Below are positions 35,627-46,371 of a DNA stretch of 64,000 nucleotides, one piece after another. This stretch comes from Hwanghaeella sp965227365. GTDB lineage: Bacteria > Pseudomonadota > Alphaproteobacteria > UBA8366 > Aestuariispiraceae. The DNA lies in the NCBI RefSeq assembly GCF_965227365.1, contig NZ_OZ245754.1, forward strand, positions 1,550,001 through 1,614,000, read 5' to 3'. Positions within the stretch are counted from its first letter, which is position 1, and each line of letters begins with the position of its first letter. A program made the position numbers and the translations under genes. The notes below the pieces were generated by a model, which saw nothing but the letters and a program-made list of their open reading frames with translations, did no database searches and had not been told where the DNA came from.

Positions 35627-36480
35627 GACCGGCCCTCCCGTGTGTCGGCCCAGACGCCGGTCGCGGCGGCATCGCGTGCATAGTCGGCGAAGTCCCGGGC
35701 ATCGCGGCCCAGGGCCTGTCGGACGCCGTCCGTGACATGCGCGTTGCGGCCGTCCAAGACGGTGGTGAACAGATAGTTCAGCAACCAGATGAAGTCCGCC
35801 GGAACCTCGGCCGCTTCCAGACCGGCGGCATAGTCCTCAGGCGTGATCCGGCGGAAGCGGAAGTCGCGGCCGCTGGCCTGGGCCACCTCGGTGACCGCTT
35901 CGGCGAAGGTCAACAAGCGCGGACCGGTCACTTCGTACAGCCGGCCGATATGCTTGTCGTCCGTCAGGGCGGCCGCGGCCACGTCGGCGATGTCGTCCAC
36001 GTCGATGAAGGGTTCCTTCACATCGGCGACGGGCAGGGCCAGTTCGCCGGTCATCAAGGCATCGAGGATGAAGGTTTCGCTGAAATTCTGTGCGAACCAG
36101 CTAGCCCGGATCACGGTCCAGTCGGCACCGCTTTCCTGCAGCACGCGTTCGGCGGCTTGCGCTTCTTCCTCACCCCGACCCGACAGCAGGACCATGCGCC
36201 GGACGCCCTGACGCAGGGCGATGGCGGTCAATTGACGGATATCGTCGACCGCGCCCGGCACGGCGAGGTCCGGCTGGTACACGATGAACAGGGCGCCCGC
36301 GCCCTCGACGGCGCTTTCCCAGGTGGATTTGTCCTCCCAGTCGAAGCGCGTGCCGGTGGACCGGGACAGGATGTGGGCCGGGCGCCCCTGCGCCTGAAGG
36401 CGGGCGGCCACGCGGGCGCCGGTCTTGCCCGCGCCGCCCAGGATGACGACGGGTTTCTGAACTTCTCGGGTAACGGTCAT
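35623..36480 (-). CDS. NmrA-like NAD(P)-binding protein
   Basis: A 285-aa atypical SDR of the NmrA/azoreductase (YtfG-like) type. The Rossmann start is VVILGGAGKTGARVAARLQA, followed by ALFIVYQPDLAVPGAVDDIR, RMVLLSGRGEEEAQAAERVL and DWTVIRASWFAQNFSETFIL. These proteins bind NADP(H) as redox sensors or quinone/azo reductases. ATG 36480 has GAGGAATCGATC upstream. It leads the NmrA-DUF1772-SDR operon and is divergent from a TetR regulator 75 bp away, a typical inducible arrangement. Confidence 0.87.
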   Translation of the reverse strand: MTVTREVQKPVVILGGAGKTGARVAARLQAQGRPAHILSRSTGTRFDWEDKSTWESAVEGAGALFIVYQPDLAVPGAVDDIRQLTAIALRQGVRRMVLLSGRGEEEAQAAERVLQESGADWTVIRASWFAQNFSETFILDALMTGELALPVADVKEPFIDVDDIADVAAAALTDDKHIGRLYEVTGPRLLTFAEAVTEVAQASGRDFRFRRITPEDYAAGLEAAEVPADFIWLLNYLFTTVLDGRNAHVTDGVRQALGRDARDFADYARDAAATGVWADTREGRS

Positions 36481-36546
36481 GATCGATTCCTCTCAGTGTT
36501 TAAATGGACACGGTGTAAAGTTTGACGAAACGGCAAATAGGTGTAA

Positions 36547-36563
36547 CTTGACACAATGTCAAG
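36547..36563. promoter_or_regulatory. perfect inverted repeat over the tetR start codon
   Basis: CTTGACA, CAA, TGTCAAG: a perfect 7-bp inverted repeat that includes the ATG at 36556. It lies between the divergent NmrA operon and tetR genes, so one bound regulator could block both. Two GGTGTAA direct repeats (near 36512 and 36540) flank it. A -35 (TTGACG, 36522-36527) and weak -10 (TAACTT, 36544-36549) would put the transcript start at or next to the ATG, i.e. a leaderless mRNA (inference). Confidence 0.6.
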
Positions 36564-37152
36564 AGATGGAAGCGAAACCCGCGAAAAAATATTGAGCTGC
36601 ACGCTCGACCTGCTCGAGGCGGGCGACCCCGCCCGCGTGCGCATGTCGGATATTGCAAAGGCGGCTGGCGTGTCGCGCCAGGCGGTCTATCTGCATTTTC
36701 CGTCCCGCGCGGATTTGCTGATCGCGGCGACCCGGCTGGATGACGAACGCAGGGGCGTGGCCGAACGGCTGGCGGCCAGCCGAAACGCGGAAACGGGCCG
36801 GGAGAGGCTGGACGCCTATACCGCCTGCTGGGCGGATTACCTTCCGGAAATCCACGGCCTCGCCAAAGCCTTCCTGGCCATGGTCGAGACGGATGAGGAA
36901 GCGGCCCGGGCCTGGAACGCCAGGATGCAGGATATGCGCGAAGGCTGCGAGGCGGCAGTGGAGGCCTTGAAGAAGGATGGGGATCTGGCCCCGGGCCTGA
37001 CGGTGAAGACCGCGACAGACCTATACTGGATGCTGCTGTCGATCCGGAACTGGGAACTGCTGACCCGGCAATGCGGCTGGTCCCGGAAGGACTATAAGAA
37101 ACACGTCATGGCGGCCGCCCGTCGATTGCTGGTTCGGGCGGCTGGGGACTAG
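36556..37152 (+). CDS. TetR-family transcriptional regulator
   Basis: A 198-aa repressor. The N-terminal HTH is clear: TREKILSCTLDLLEAGDPAR, MSDIAKAAGVSRQAVYLHFP and SRADLLIAATRL. The C-terminal helical ligand domain includes YWMLLSIRNWELLTRQCGWS. Divergent from the NmrA/DUF1772/SDR operon, which it probably represses. ATG 36556 lies inside a perfect palindrome and has no good ribosome site, consistent with a leaderless transcript. Its 3' end overlaps the convergent ArsR-methyltransferase gene by 4 bp. Confidence 0.92.
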   Translation: MSRDGSETREKILSCTLDLLEAGDPARVRMSDIAKAAGVSRQAVYLHFPSRADLLIAATRLDDERRGVAERLAASRNAETGRERLDAYTACWADYLPEIHGLAKAFLAMVETDEEAARAWNARMQDMREGCEAAVEALKKDGDLAPGLTVKTATDLYWMLLSIRNWELLTRQCGWSRKDYKKHVMAAARRLLVRAAGD

Positions 37153-38120
37153 GCGCCGTCCTTCACCGCCAGCGTCGCGAACACGGTCAGCTTGCCGCCG
37201 GTGAATTCCGCGCGATCCTCGACCGTCAGGCCCGATTGGGTGAGCCAGTCCGCCATTTCGTCCTCGGCGAAGCCGGACCAGACATGCTGCAGCGTGGTGC
37301 GGATATCCGCATTGTCGTGGCGGACCAGATCGACGATCAGGACGCGCCCGCCCTTGGTCAGCACGCGGGCGATCTCGCCGATCACCTGGGCGGGTGCCTC
37401 CGTGTAATGCAGCACCATATGAACCAGGGCGGTGTCGAAGGTCTCCGCCTCATAGGGCATCTGCGTCATGTCCGCATGGCGGACCTGACAGTTGTTGAGG
37501 CTCGATTCCTCGATATTGGTGCGGGCGATGTCCAGCATGGCGAAGGAATTGTCGATCCCGATCCCGGCTCCGATGGAGGGGCCGAGGTCCAGCAGCGCCT
37601 TGCCGGTGCCGGTGCCGACATCCAGCAGATGCTTCACCGGCTTTGCCAAAAGCAGCTTGCGGATATGGGCGTCGATCGCCGGCTGGTCGACGAGGTCGGT
37701 GCGCATCTCCTCCCATTTCGGGGCATTGTCCCGGAAGAATTGCTGGATGCGCTGCTGGCGCGCGTCCAGCCTCCGGGTCAGGTTCTCGTGATCGCGCCGG
37801 AAGACCGGGTGCATCATGTCGATATTCTGCAGGATATAGCGGGCGAGGGAGATGCCGGACTTGTTCGCGGCCTGTCCCGGGATGACCGACCCCTGACCGG
37901 CCAGTCGATAGCGTGCCCACTGGCCTTCCTGATAGCGCTCCAGCAAACCGGCTTCGACCAGGATTTTCAGATGACGTGAGACGCGCGACTGCGTCTGGCC
38001 CAGGACCTGTATCAGGTCCGTGACCGACAATTCGTGGTCGGCGCAGAGCGCCAGAATTCTCAACCGTGTCTGTTCCCCTGCCGCGCGCAGGGCCTGAAGC
38101 AACAAATCCACAACCACCAC
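37149..38120 (-). CDS. ArsR-type regulator fused to a SAM-dependent methyltransferase
   Basis: A 323-aa two-domain protein. The ArsR winged helix occupies residues 1-85 (LRAAGEQTRLRILALCADHE, SVTDLIQVLGQTQSRVSRHL). A class I methyltransferase domain follows (~150-310, LLDVGTGTGKALLDLGPS motif I, then MPYEAETFDTALVHMVLHY and VLTKGGRVLIVDL). Fused proteins of this kind next to metF/metH are known in Proteobacteria as regulators of the methionine/SAM cycle (SahR/SamR types). The divergent metF supports the same role here. The start is one of several GTGs (38120, 38117 or 38111); 38120 is given. Confidence 0.85.
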   Translation of the reverse strand: MVVVDLLLQALRAAGEQTRLRILALCADHELSVTDLIQVLGQTQSRVSRHLKILVEAGLLERYQEGQWARYRLAGQGSVIPGQAANKSGISLARYILQNIDMMHPVFRRDHENLTRRLDARQQRIQQFFRDNAPKWEEMRTDLVDQPAIDAHIRKLLLAKPVKHLLDVGTGTGKALLDLGPSIGAGIGIDNSFAMLDIARTNIEESSLNNCQVRHADMTQMPYEAETFDTALVHMVLHYTEAPAQVIGEIARVLTKGGRVLIVDLVRHDNADIRTTLQHVWSGFAEDEMADWLTQSGLTVEDRAEFTGGKLTVFATLAVKDGA

Positions 38121-38193
38121 CCTATCGCGGGTCCCGTTCCAGCCGCCGACAACGTTCTTTCTGGGCCTTCATTCGCCATAGAGTTCGGGGGAA

Positions 38194-38231
38194 ATCAAGA
38201 AATCAAGAAAACTTGATATATTGATATTGAT
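38194..38231. promoter_or_regulatory. ATCAAG/CTTGAT repeat cluster between ArsR-methyltransferase gene and metF
   Basis: ATCAAG occurs at 38194-38199 and 38202-38207, its complement CTTGAT at 38212-38217, and TTGAT at 38221 and 38227. The central pair forms a perfect palindrome ATCAAG-AAAA-CTTGAT. The cluster sits in the divergent intergenic region of a presumed methionine-cycle regulator and metF. It is the obvious candidate operator for autoregulation and control of metF-metH (inference). Confidence 0.65.
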
Positions 38232-38302
38232 GTGCATAATGGCCGTGTGACACAAGTGACGGGATCGGAAGGCCCGCAGGCCGTCCCGGCGGAGAGGCGC
38301 AG

Positions 38303-39184
38303 ATGACAGAGTTGAAGCTTTCCTTCGAATATTTTCCGGCCCGGACCGAGAAGGCCGCGGCGACACTGCGGCGCTCGGCGGCGCAGCTCGACGCCCTGGG
38401 CCCGCGTTTCGCGTCCGTGACCTATGGCGCGCTGGGCTCGGACACGGAGGCCAGCCTGCACACGATCAAGGACGTTCAGTCGGTGACGGCTTCGCCGGTC
38501 GCGGCGCATCTGACCTGTTCCGGCGCGACGCGGGAGGAAATTCACGCCACGGCCGAGCGGTTCTGGGAGATGGGCGTCCGCGCGCTCGTCGCCCTGCGGG
38601 GCGATGCGGCGGAGGACAAGGACGCGATCCGCGCCTATGACCATGCTTCCGGCTTCGTCGCCGCCTTGAAGCAGCGGCACGGTTTCGAAGTCAATGTGGC
38701 GGCCTTTCCGGAAGGGCATCCGGAAACCAGCGGCCCGGGGATCGACGGGCAGGGGCGGGATATCGAGAATCTGAAGCGCAAGGCCGATGCCGGCGCCGAC
38801 CGGGCCCTGTGCCAGTTCTGTTTCGACGATGACGCCTTCCTGCGGTATCGCGACCGCGCCGCCGGTGCGGGCATCGGCTTGGAAGTCGTTCCCGGCTTCC
38901 TGCCAATCCTGAATTTCCGCCGTCTGGAAGACTTCGCCGGCAAATGCGGCGGCACCCTTCCGCAGGCGCTGCGCGATCGCTTTGCCGGGCACGAGGACGA
39001 TGCGGAGGCGACGCGCCGGATCGCGGTCGAGGTCGGGGCCGAGCAGATTGAACGACTGCGCGCGGCCGGCGTCGACGGATTCCACGTCTTCACCCTGAAC
39101 AAGGCCGGGCTGACGCTGGATATCTTCCGCGCCGCCGGCATTGAAACCGATAGCAGAAAACCGGGCGGCCGGATCGCCGCCTGA
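38303..39184 (+). CDS. metF: methylenetetrahydrofolate reductase
   Basis: A 293-aa flavoenzyme that reduces 5,10-methylene-THF to 5-methyl-THF for methionine synthesis. Features: LSFEYFPARTEKAAATL (catalytic Glu in the EFFPP-like motif), FASVTYGALGSDTEASLHTI, AAHLTCSGATREEIHATAER, ALRGDA, DRALCQFCFDDDAFL and GFLPILNF. The EFFPP segment is EYFPA here, a mild deviation. GAGAGG upstream sets the ATG at 38303. It heads a metF-metH1-metH2 operon divergent from the ArsR-methyltransferase regulator. Confidence 0.93.
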   Translation: MTELKLSFEYFPARTEKAAATLRRSAAQLDALGPRFASVTYGALGSDTEASLHTIKDVQSVTASPVAAHLTCSGATREEIHATAERFWEMGVRALVALRGDAAEDKDAIRAYDHASGFVAALKQRHGFEVNVAAFPEGHPETSGPGIDGQGRDIENLKRKADAGADRALCQFCFDDDAFLRYRDRAAGAGIGLEVVPGFLPILNFRRLEDFAGKCGGTLPQALRDRFAGHEDDAEATRRIAVEVGAEQIERLRAAGVDGFHVFTLNKAGLTLDIFRAAGIETDSRKPGGRIAA

Positions 39185-39250
39185 AAGTCCCGCGCCTGCC
39201 GAGAAGCATGAAGATCGTTCGGGACGGAAATTAAGGAAGAGAGGCCGACT

Positions 39251-40317
39251 ATGGCGACACAGTCATCCAATATCGAACTGCTGACCGAAACGGCGGATAG
39301 CCGCATCCTGGTCATGGACGGCGCGATGGGCACGATGATCCAGGCGGAAAAACCGACGGAAGCCGATTATCGCGGCGAACGCTTTGCCGATACCAAGGCG
39401 GACCTGTTCGGCAATAACGAACTGCTGTCCCTGACCCAGCCGGAATTGATCCGCCGCATTCATGACGCCTACCTGGAGGCCGGCGCGGATATCATAGGCA
39501 CCAATACCTTCAACGCCAATGCAGTGTCCCAGGCCGATTACGGGCTGGAGGACCTGTCCTATGAATTGAACCGCCAATCGGCCTGTCTGGCCAATTCCAT
39601 GGCGGATGAATGGACGGCGCTGACGCCCCTGAAACCGCGTTTCGTGGCCGGCGCGATCGGGCCGACGAACAAGACTGCCTCGATCTCCCCCGACGTCACC
39701 GATCCCGGCTATCGCGCGATCGATTTCGACACGCTGGTCGCCGCCTATCGCGATGCGACCCTGGGCCTGATCGACGGCGGCGTCGATCTGCTGCTGGTCG
39801 AAACCATTTTTGACACGCTGAACGCCAAGGCGGCGCTGTATGCCATACAAACGATCTTCGAGGAACGCCGCATAGAATTGCCGGTCATGATCTCCGGCAC
39901 GATCACAGACCGCTCCGGCCGGACCTTGACCGGTCAGACGCCGGAAGCCTTCTGGGCCTCGGTCGAACATGTCCGGCCATTCAGCGTTGGTTTGAACTGC
40001 GCCCTGGGCGCGGACGAGATGCGGCCGCATATCGCCGAACTGTCGCGCATCGCCGACGTGCGGATCAGCGCCTATCCCAATGCTGGTCTGCCGAACGAGT
40101 TGGGCGGCTATGATGAGACGCCGGAAGAGACTAGCGGCGCTCTGGCCCAATGGGCGCAGGACGGCCTGGTGAATATCGTTGGCGGTTGCTGCGGCACCAC
40201 GCCCGACCATATTCGCGCCATCGCGGCGGCGGTGGACGGCATTGCCCCGCGGGATATTCCGACGGCCAATCCGCGTCTGCGCCTGTCCGGCCTCGAACTG
40301 TTCGAGTTCCGTGCGCA

Positions 40318-40321
<4 letters not shown>
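39251..40321 (+). CDS. metH: methionine synthase, homocysteine-binding module (split MetH part 1)
   Basis: A 356-aa stand-alone homocysteine S-methyltransferase domain equal to the first module of MetH. It opens ILVMDGAMGTMIQAEKPTEA and has the three zinc ligands C250 (VGLNCALG), C313 and C314 (VGGCCGTTPDHI), matching C247/C310/C311 of E. coli MetH. It ends just where the pterin domain would begin. The stop overlaps the next start (ATGA), so the two halves are made together and presumably work as a complex. A two-gene MetH is known from other alphaproteobacteria (for example Caulobacter). Confidence 0.93.
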
Positions 40322-42987
<2,666 letters not shown>

Positions 42988-43467
42988 GCGTTCGACTCAA
43001 CAAGGGTGGAAGGCCTTTAGCGTCCGATTTCGGGGATCAAAGGACGCTGCTCGTGGTCCTCCACATGGCGATAAAGGGCGCGCGCATCTTTTCGCAAGTG
43101 CTGAGAATGGTTGGAAGGGGATTTCCACCGATATTCTGGACCAGCGGTCGGAGTGGTTAGATTGGAACGGTTTGGTGTCCATAACCCGTGATCCGGAAAG
43201 CTGGGGCAGCTTTCTTTACACGTTGTTAGACAAGGGGCGGGACGTAGCCCCAGTGTTGGCCGCATTCATTCTATGGAGCGTCAATTGCAATCACAGCGAC
43301 AATGCGACGACGGATGCCTTGAAAAAGGTCGGGCGCGGCCGTTCCGGTTTCGAGGGAAAAATCGCTATGGCGACGTTCCGCGCCGCGCGACCTAAGCGGG
43401 TATTATTTCCTTGTCTGAACACGTCCGAAAGAGCCATTCTGTATCTGGCTAATGGAGGTGGCGGACA
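42988..43467. other. gap between metH and the AIPR gene, with a startless open frame
   Basis: 480 bp before the AIPR gene. One plus-strand frame stays open from inside the metH end to about 43537 and reads protein-like (for example WKGISTDILDQRSEWLDWNG, SWGSFLYTLLDKGRDVAPVL). It has no ATG and no ribosome site; the first plausible start is GTG 43172. It may be the 3' remnant of a gene lost when the island formed, or chance. I cannot name a family. The composition shifts from GC-rich to AT-richer across this stretch, so it probably holds the island boundary. Confidence 0.35.
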
Positions 43468-45180
43468 ATGTCTACCAACGATGCAATTGTACTTAAGGCC
43501 AATTTCGAAGCATGGAAGGTTAGGGTCGCTGGAATAAATGTTGATCCGTGGCTCTATTATTGTGTCGAGCAATTCGTGAAACCGTACATGCTGGATGATG
43601 AGGAGATACTGTCCGGCATCGTGGATGGCGGAAACGATGGCGGATACGACGCAATTTTTTTAATCGCTAATCAGCGTCAAGTTATCGATGAGACCGTAGA
43701 GTTTGACGCCAAAAATGTGTCTCGGATTCGATTGATTTTTATGCAGGTGAAAGAGAGCGGTGGATTTCAGCCGACGGAAATAGAAAAAGGGATACAATTC
43801 ACAGACGATTTTTTTGATCTATCGAAGCCAGCGGACAGCTTTGGAGTCCGATACAATGAAAATGTTGTCCGGATTATGCGCACTTGGAAGGAAACTTACT
43901 TGAAGGTATCAGGAAGTTTCCCGGAAAATAGTATCGATTACTACTATATAACAGGTGATGATGTTTCTCCTGACCCATATGCCGTTGACGCTAGTAATCG
44001 CGTTCTAGAAAAGACCAAGTCTCACATTAAGGCAGAGTCCGAGTACCACTTTGTAGGTGCAGAGCAGCTTTGGGATCAGGTGCAAAAGAGACCACCAAAG
44101 AGTCGAAAGCTTAACTGGTCAGAAACGCCAATGGCAGCAAAGGATGGTACCGTAGGTCTGGTTAATTTGAAGAAATATTATGAGTTTCTCAAAGATGAAA
44201 ACGGAGACCTCACCGAGTCCATTTTTGAATCGAACGTTCGTGGTTATCAGCAGAATGTCGGGGTGAACACGCAGATACGTGCGTCGCTGGATGAAGAATC
44301 TCAAAAGCCCAATTTTTGGCTTCTCAACAATGGAATAACTATCATAACGCCAAAAGCAACGCCTGCTGGGCACCTTAGGGTGGACGTTCAAGACCCACAG
44401 ATTGTCAACGGATTGCAGACCTCCAGAGAGATATTTGACCATTTTAGCGACGACGACGACGAAGCTGACGACCGCTCTGTCCTTGTACGTGTTATTGAGA
44501 CGAGCGATGCAGATGTTCGAGACAAGGTTATTAGGGCTACCAATAGCCAGAATCGCATGCTGCCCGCCCAGTTGCGCATGACGGATCAAATACATCGTGA
44601 CATTGAAGAAGTATTCAAAAAAGTCGGTCTCTACTACGACAGACGAAAAGGCTTCTACCGGGACCAAGGAAAACCTGTTTCAAAGATCATTAGTGTCAAC
44701 GCAGTGACACAAGCGGTCCTAACAGTCCTTTTGCAACGTCCCAACGACGCTCGGGCGAGACCAGGTGATTACTAAAAAAAAGACGATCGATATAGCCTGC
44801 TGTTCGGTGAAGGGAAGTACCCATTGCCGATTTATCTGACGTGCGTTCAAATTGTTGCTGCGACAGAGCGCTTTTTGGAGAGCGAAGGAATGAGTGGCGG
44901 CGATATAAAGAATGTCAAATTTTATGTCGCTTCTGGTGTCACGAGAACACTCTGTAAAATGGTCTCGCCACCCGCAGCAAAAATCGCACTCAGCATTCCC
45001 GACCCGAAAAATATCGACGTATCGGTCTTTAAAGAGTCGGCTCGCCGCGTATCCAGAGTTTACAGCTCACTTTCTGCAAAGTCAGATGGCGATACCGTAG
45101 CTCGAGGGACGGAATTGATGCGTCGACTCACGAATCTATACAAGTCAGATTTTCGTAAGAAAAAGGCCAAAAAGAAATGA
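43468..45180 (+). pseudogene. AIPR-type abortive-infection protein interrupted by an in-frame stop
   Basis: The frame from ATG 43468 (GGAGG upstream) reads as an AIPR protein (abortive infection phage resistance, PF10592). Recognisable parts: GIVDGGNDGGYDAIFLI, FMQVKESGGFQPTEIEKG, ESNVRGYQQNVGVNTQI, FWLLNNGITIITPKA, DPQIVNGLQTSREIFDHF and ATNSQNRMLPAQLRMTDQIH. It stops at TAA 44773-44775 after ARARPGDY. The same frame then continues KKDDRYSLLFGEGKYPLPIY to a Lys-rich end at 45180, exactly what the family would have next. So one nonsense codon (TTA or TCA to TAA would do it) splits a ~570-codon gene; the next in-frame TTG is 44824. Codon use is AT-richer than its neighbours, which suggests transfer. 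Confidence 0.8.
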
Positions 45181-45220
45181 GCGAAAATAGACCGATCCGC
45201 AGCGTCACACTTCAGAACGG

Positions 45221-45611
45221 CTAGGCCTGAATCTGCGAAACCGCTTGCATGAATACATCTCGCAGACCCACGTGACGGTCTTCGATCCCGCTTAGGCAAT
45301 AGCCGTTCAGGAACTGGCGGCTGGCGAAGAGGGCGCGGTCGACAGGGCTGACATCCGCCAGTCGGCAAACCTCGGCCCAGTTTTCGGCGATGGCCGCGAT
45401 CTGTTGTTCCACGATGGCGATCGCCTCGGCCTCTCCCAATTGATAGTCCGTCGCCGCGTTCAGGCAGGCTTCCAGCGTGCTGGAACGGTCCTGTCCCTTG
45501 AGCAGCATGGCCTGGGTGGCGACATTGCCGGTGCGGCCCTGCGGGCAGATATCATAGGCCGGCGTCAGGGTCAGGGACTTGCCGTCCCAGAAGGCGGCAT
45601 GGTTGCGGCGG
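45221..45611 (-). pseudogene. C-terminal fragment of a HipA-like kinase
   Basis: Reading from 45611 down: RNHAAFWDGKSLTLTPAYDI, CPQGRTGNVATQAMLLKG, then DRSSTLEACLNAATDYQLGE to the end at 45221. It aligns along its full length with the C-terminus of the intact HipA at 50896-52221 (for example NHAAFWDG, TPAYDICPQGRTGN, DRSSTLE, FLNGYC/FLNSYC). Everything upstream of Arg-Asn-His, including the ATP-binding part, is missing. The remaining segment cannot be an active kinase. An ATG at 45508 could still express the last 95 residues, but no ribosome site supports this. Confidence 0.8.
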
Positions 45612-45890
45612 GTCTATGACGCAGCGGCGGCGGCCGGCATCGACTTTATTCTGGGAATAGAGACGACCGGCTTCTCCTTCCAGACCGTTTCCTGGCCCGA
45701 TTTTTCGAATCCCGACCAGGAACCGGTGGTGCCGCTGGGGGGCATGGTCGACCATAATTACCCGACCCTGCCGGCCGGTGCGGGCTATACGGAGTTTGAG
45801 CAGGACTTGCTGCTGTATCCCTATCTGACGCCCGCCATCGTCAACCCGGTATCCCAGACGCCTCGCCGGTTTATCTCGTCGAAGGGTTAG
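45609..45890 (+). pseudogene. fragment of an unknown gene joined to the hipA remnant
   Basis: A plus-strand frame beginning exactly where the hipA homology ends: RVYDAAAAAGIDFILGIETT, DFSNPDQEPVVPLGGMVDHN, then YTEFEQDLLLYPYLTPAIVN and a stop at 45890. It reads like the C-terminal part of a real protein, with no start of its own; the ATG at 45579 lies in the hipA remnant. I do not recognise the family. The abrupt junction near 45610 implies an illegitimate deletion or insertion. Confidence 0.5.
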
Positions 45891-46027
45891 AGCCTGCACG
45901 CCGCACAGACCGATGCGTCATTTGGGCGATTTTGAGAAGAATTGGCGGAGAAATGCATGGTGGCCCCATGATCGGTTGGCGGGTCAATGGTTGAGCGAGA
46001 GCTTGCTGCCGGTCTGGTTCCAGGGTC

Positions 46028-46294
46028 TCAGAAAAGTAAATGTCTGGACGGTTCAGGATGCTCTGCGATCATGGAGTCCCCTAACCGCCGATGCTCGTCC
46101 AGATAGAGACGACATTTTCCCATCACGACCTTGGCGCCGCCGAGATCTGCTTCGACTTCCCGTGTGATCCCGGCTTTGGCCCGGTTACAGTCCTCTACCG
46201 ATTTCCAAACATCGTTCCAGGTTTCAATCGGAGCGCAATGAAGGAGGTCCGGCTCACACACGGCGATGAGCATGACGACAAATATGGGGGGCAC
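46028..46294 (-). CDS. small secreted protein of unknown function
   Basis: An 88-aa frame from GTG 46294, with CGGAG nine bases upstream. It has a short hydrophobic start (PPIFVVMLIAVCEPDLLHC) and a mature part (ETWNDVWKSVEDCNRAKAGI, GKCRLYLDE) with two cysteines. This is the look of small periplasmic cysteine-containing proteins common in alphaproteobacteria. No family is recognised. It lies in the decayed accessory patch, so it may be real or a leftover. Confidence 0.45.
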   Translation of the reverse strand: MPPIFVVMLIAVCEPDLLHCAPIETWNDVWKSVEDCNRAKAGITREVEADLGGAKVVMGKCRLYLDEHRRLGDSMIAEHPEPSRHLLF

Positions 46295-46371
46295 GCTGAA
46301 TACTCCGGGCGGGGCGGGACCGCTCCGGGCTCATTATCGCGAATAATTCGCAATTGCAATAATAGTGTTCC

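Noticed and set aside
34167..35738. A 523-codon minus-strand frame across the SDR and DUF1772 genes
   Set aside because: Its translation is Arg/Gly-rich and frame-shifted relative to the clear SDR and DUF1772 products in the same region.
38218..38302. SAM or SAH riboswitch in the metF leader
   Set aside because: I could not find the conserved pseudoknot or stem pattern of the SAM-II, SAM-I or SAH classes. The ATCAAG repeats explain regulation by a protein instead.
45180..45220. Frameshift repair of the AIPR gene through the A8 run at 44774-44781
   Set aside because: Both halves are already in the same frame, so slippage is not needed. The block is a nonsense codon that lies at the start of the A-run.
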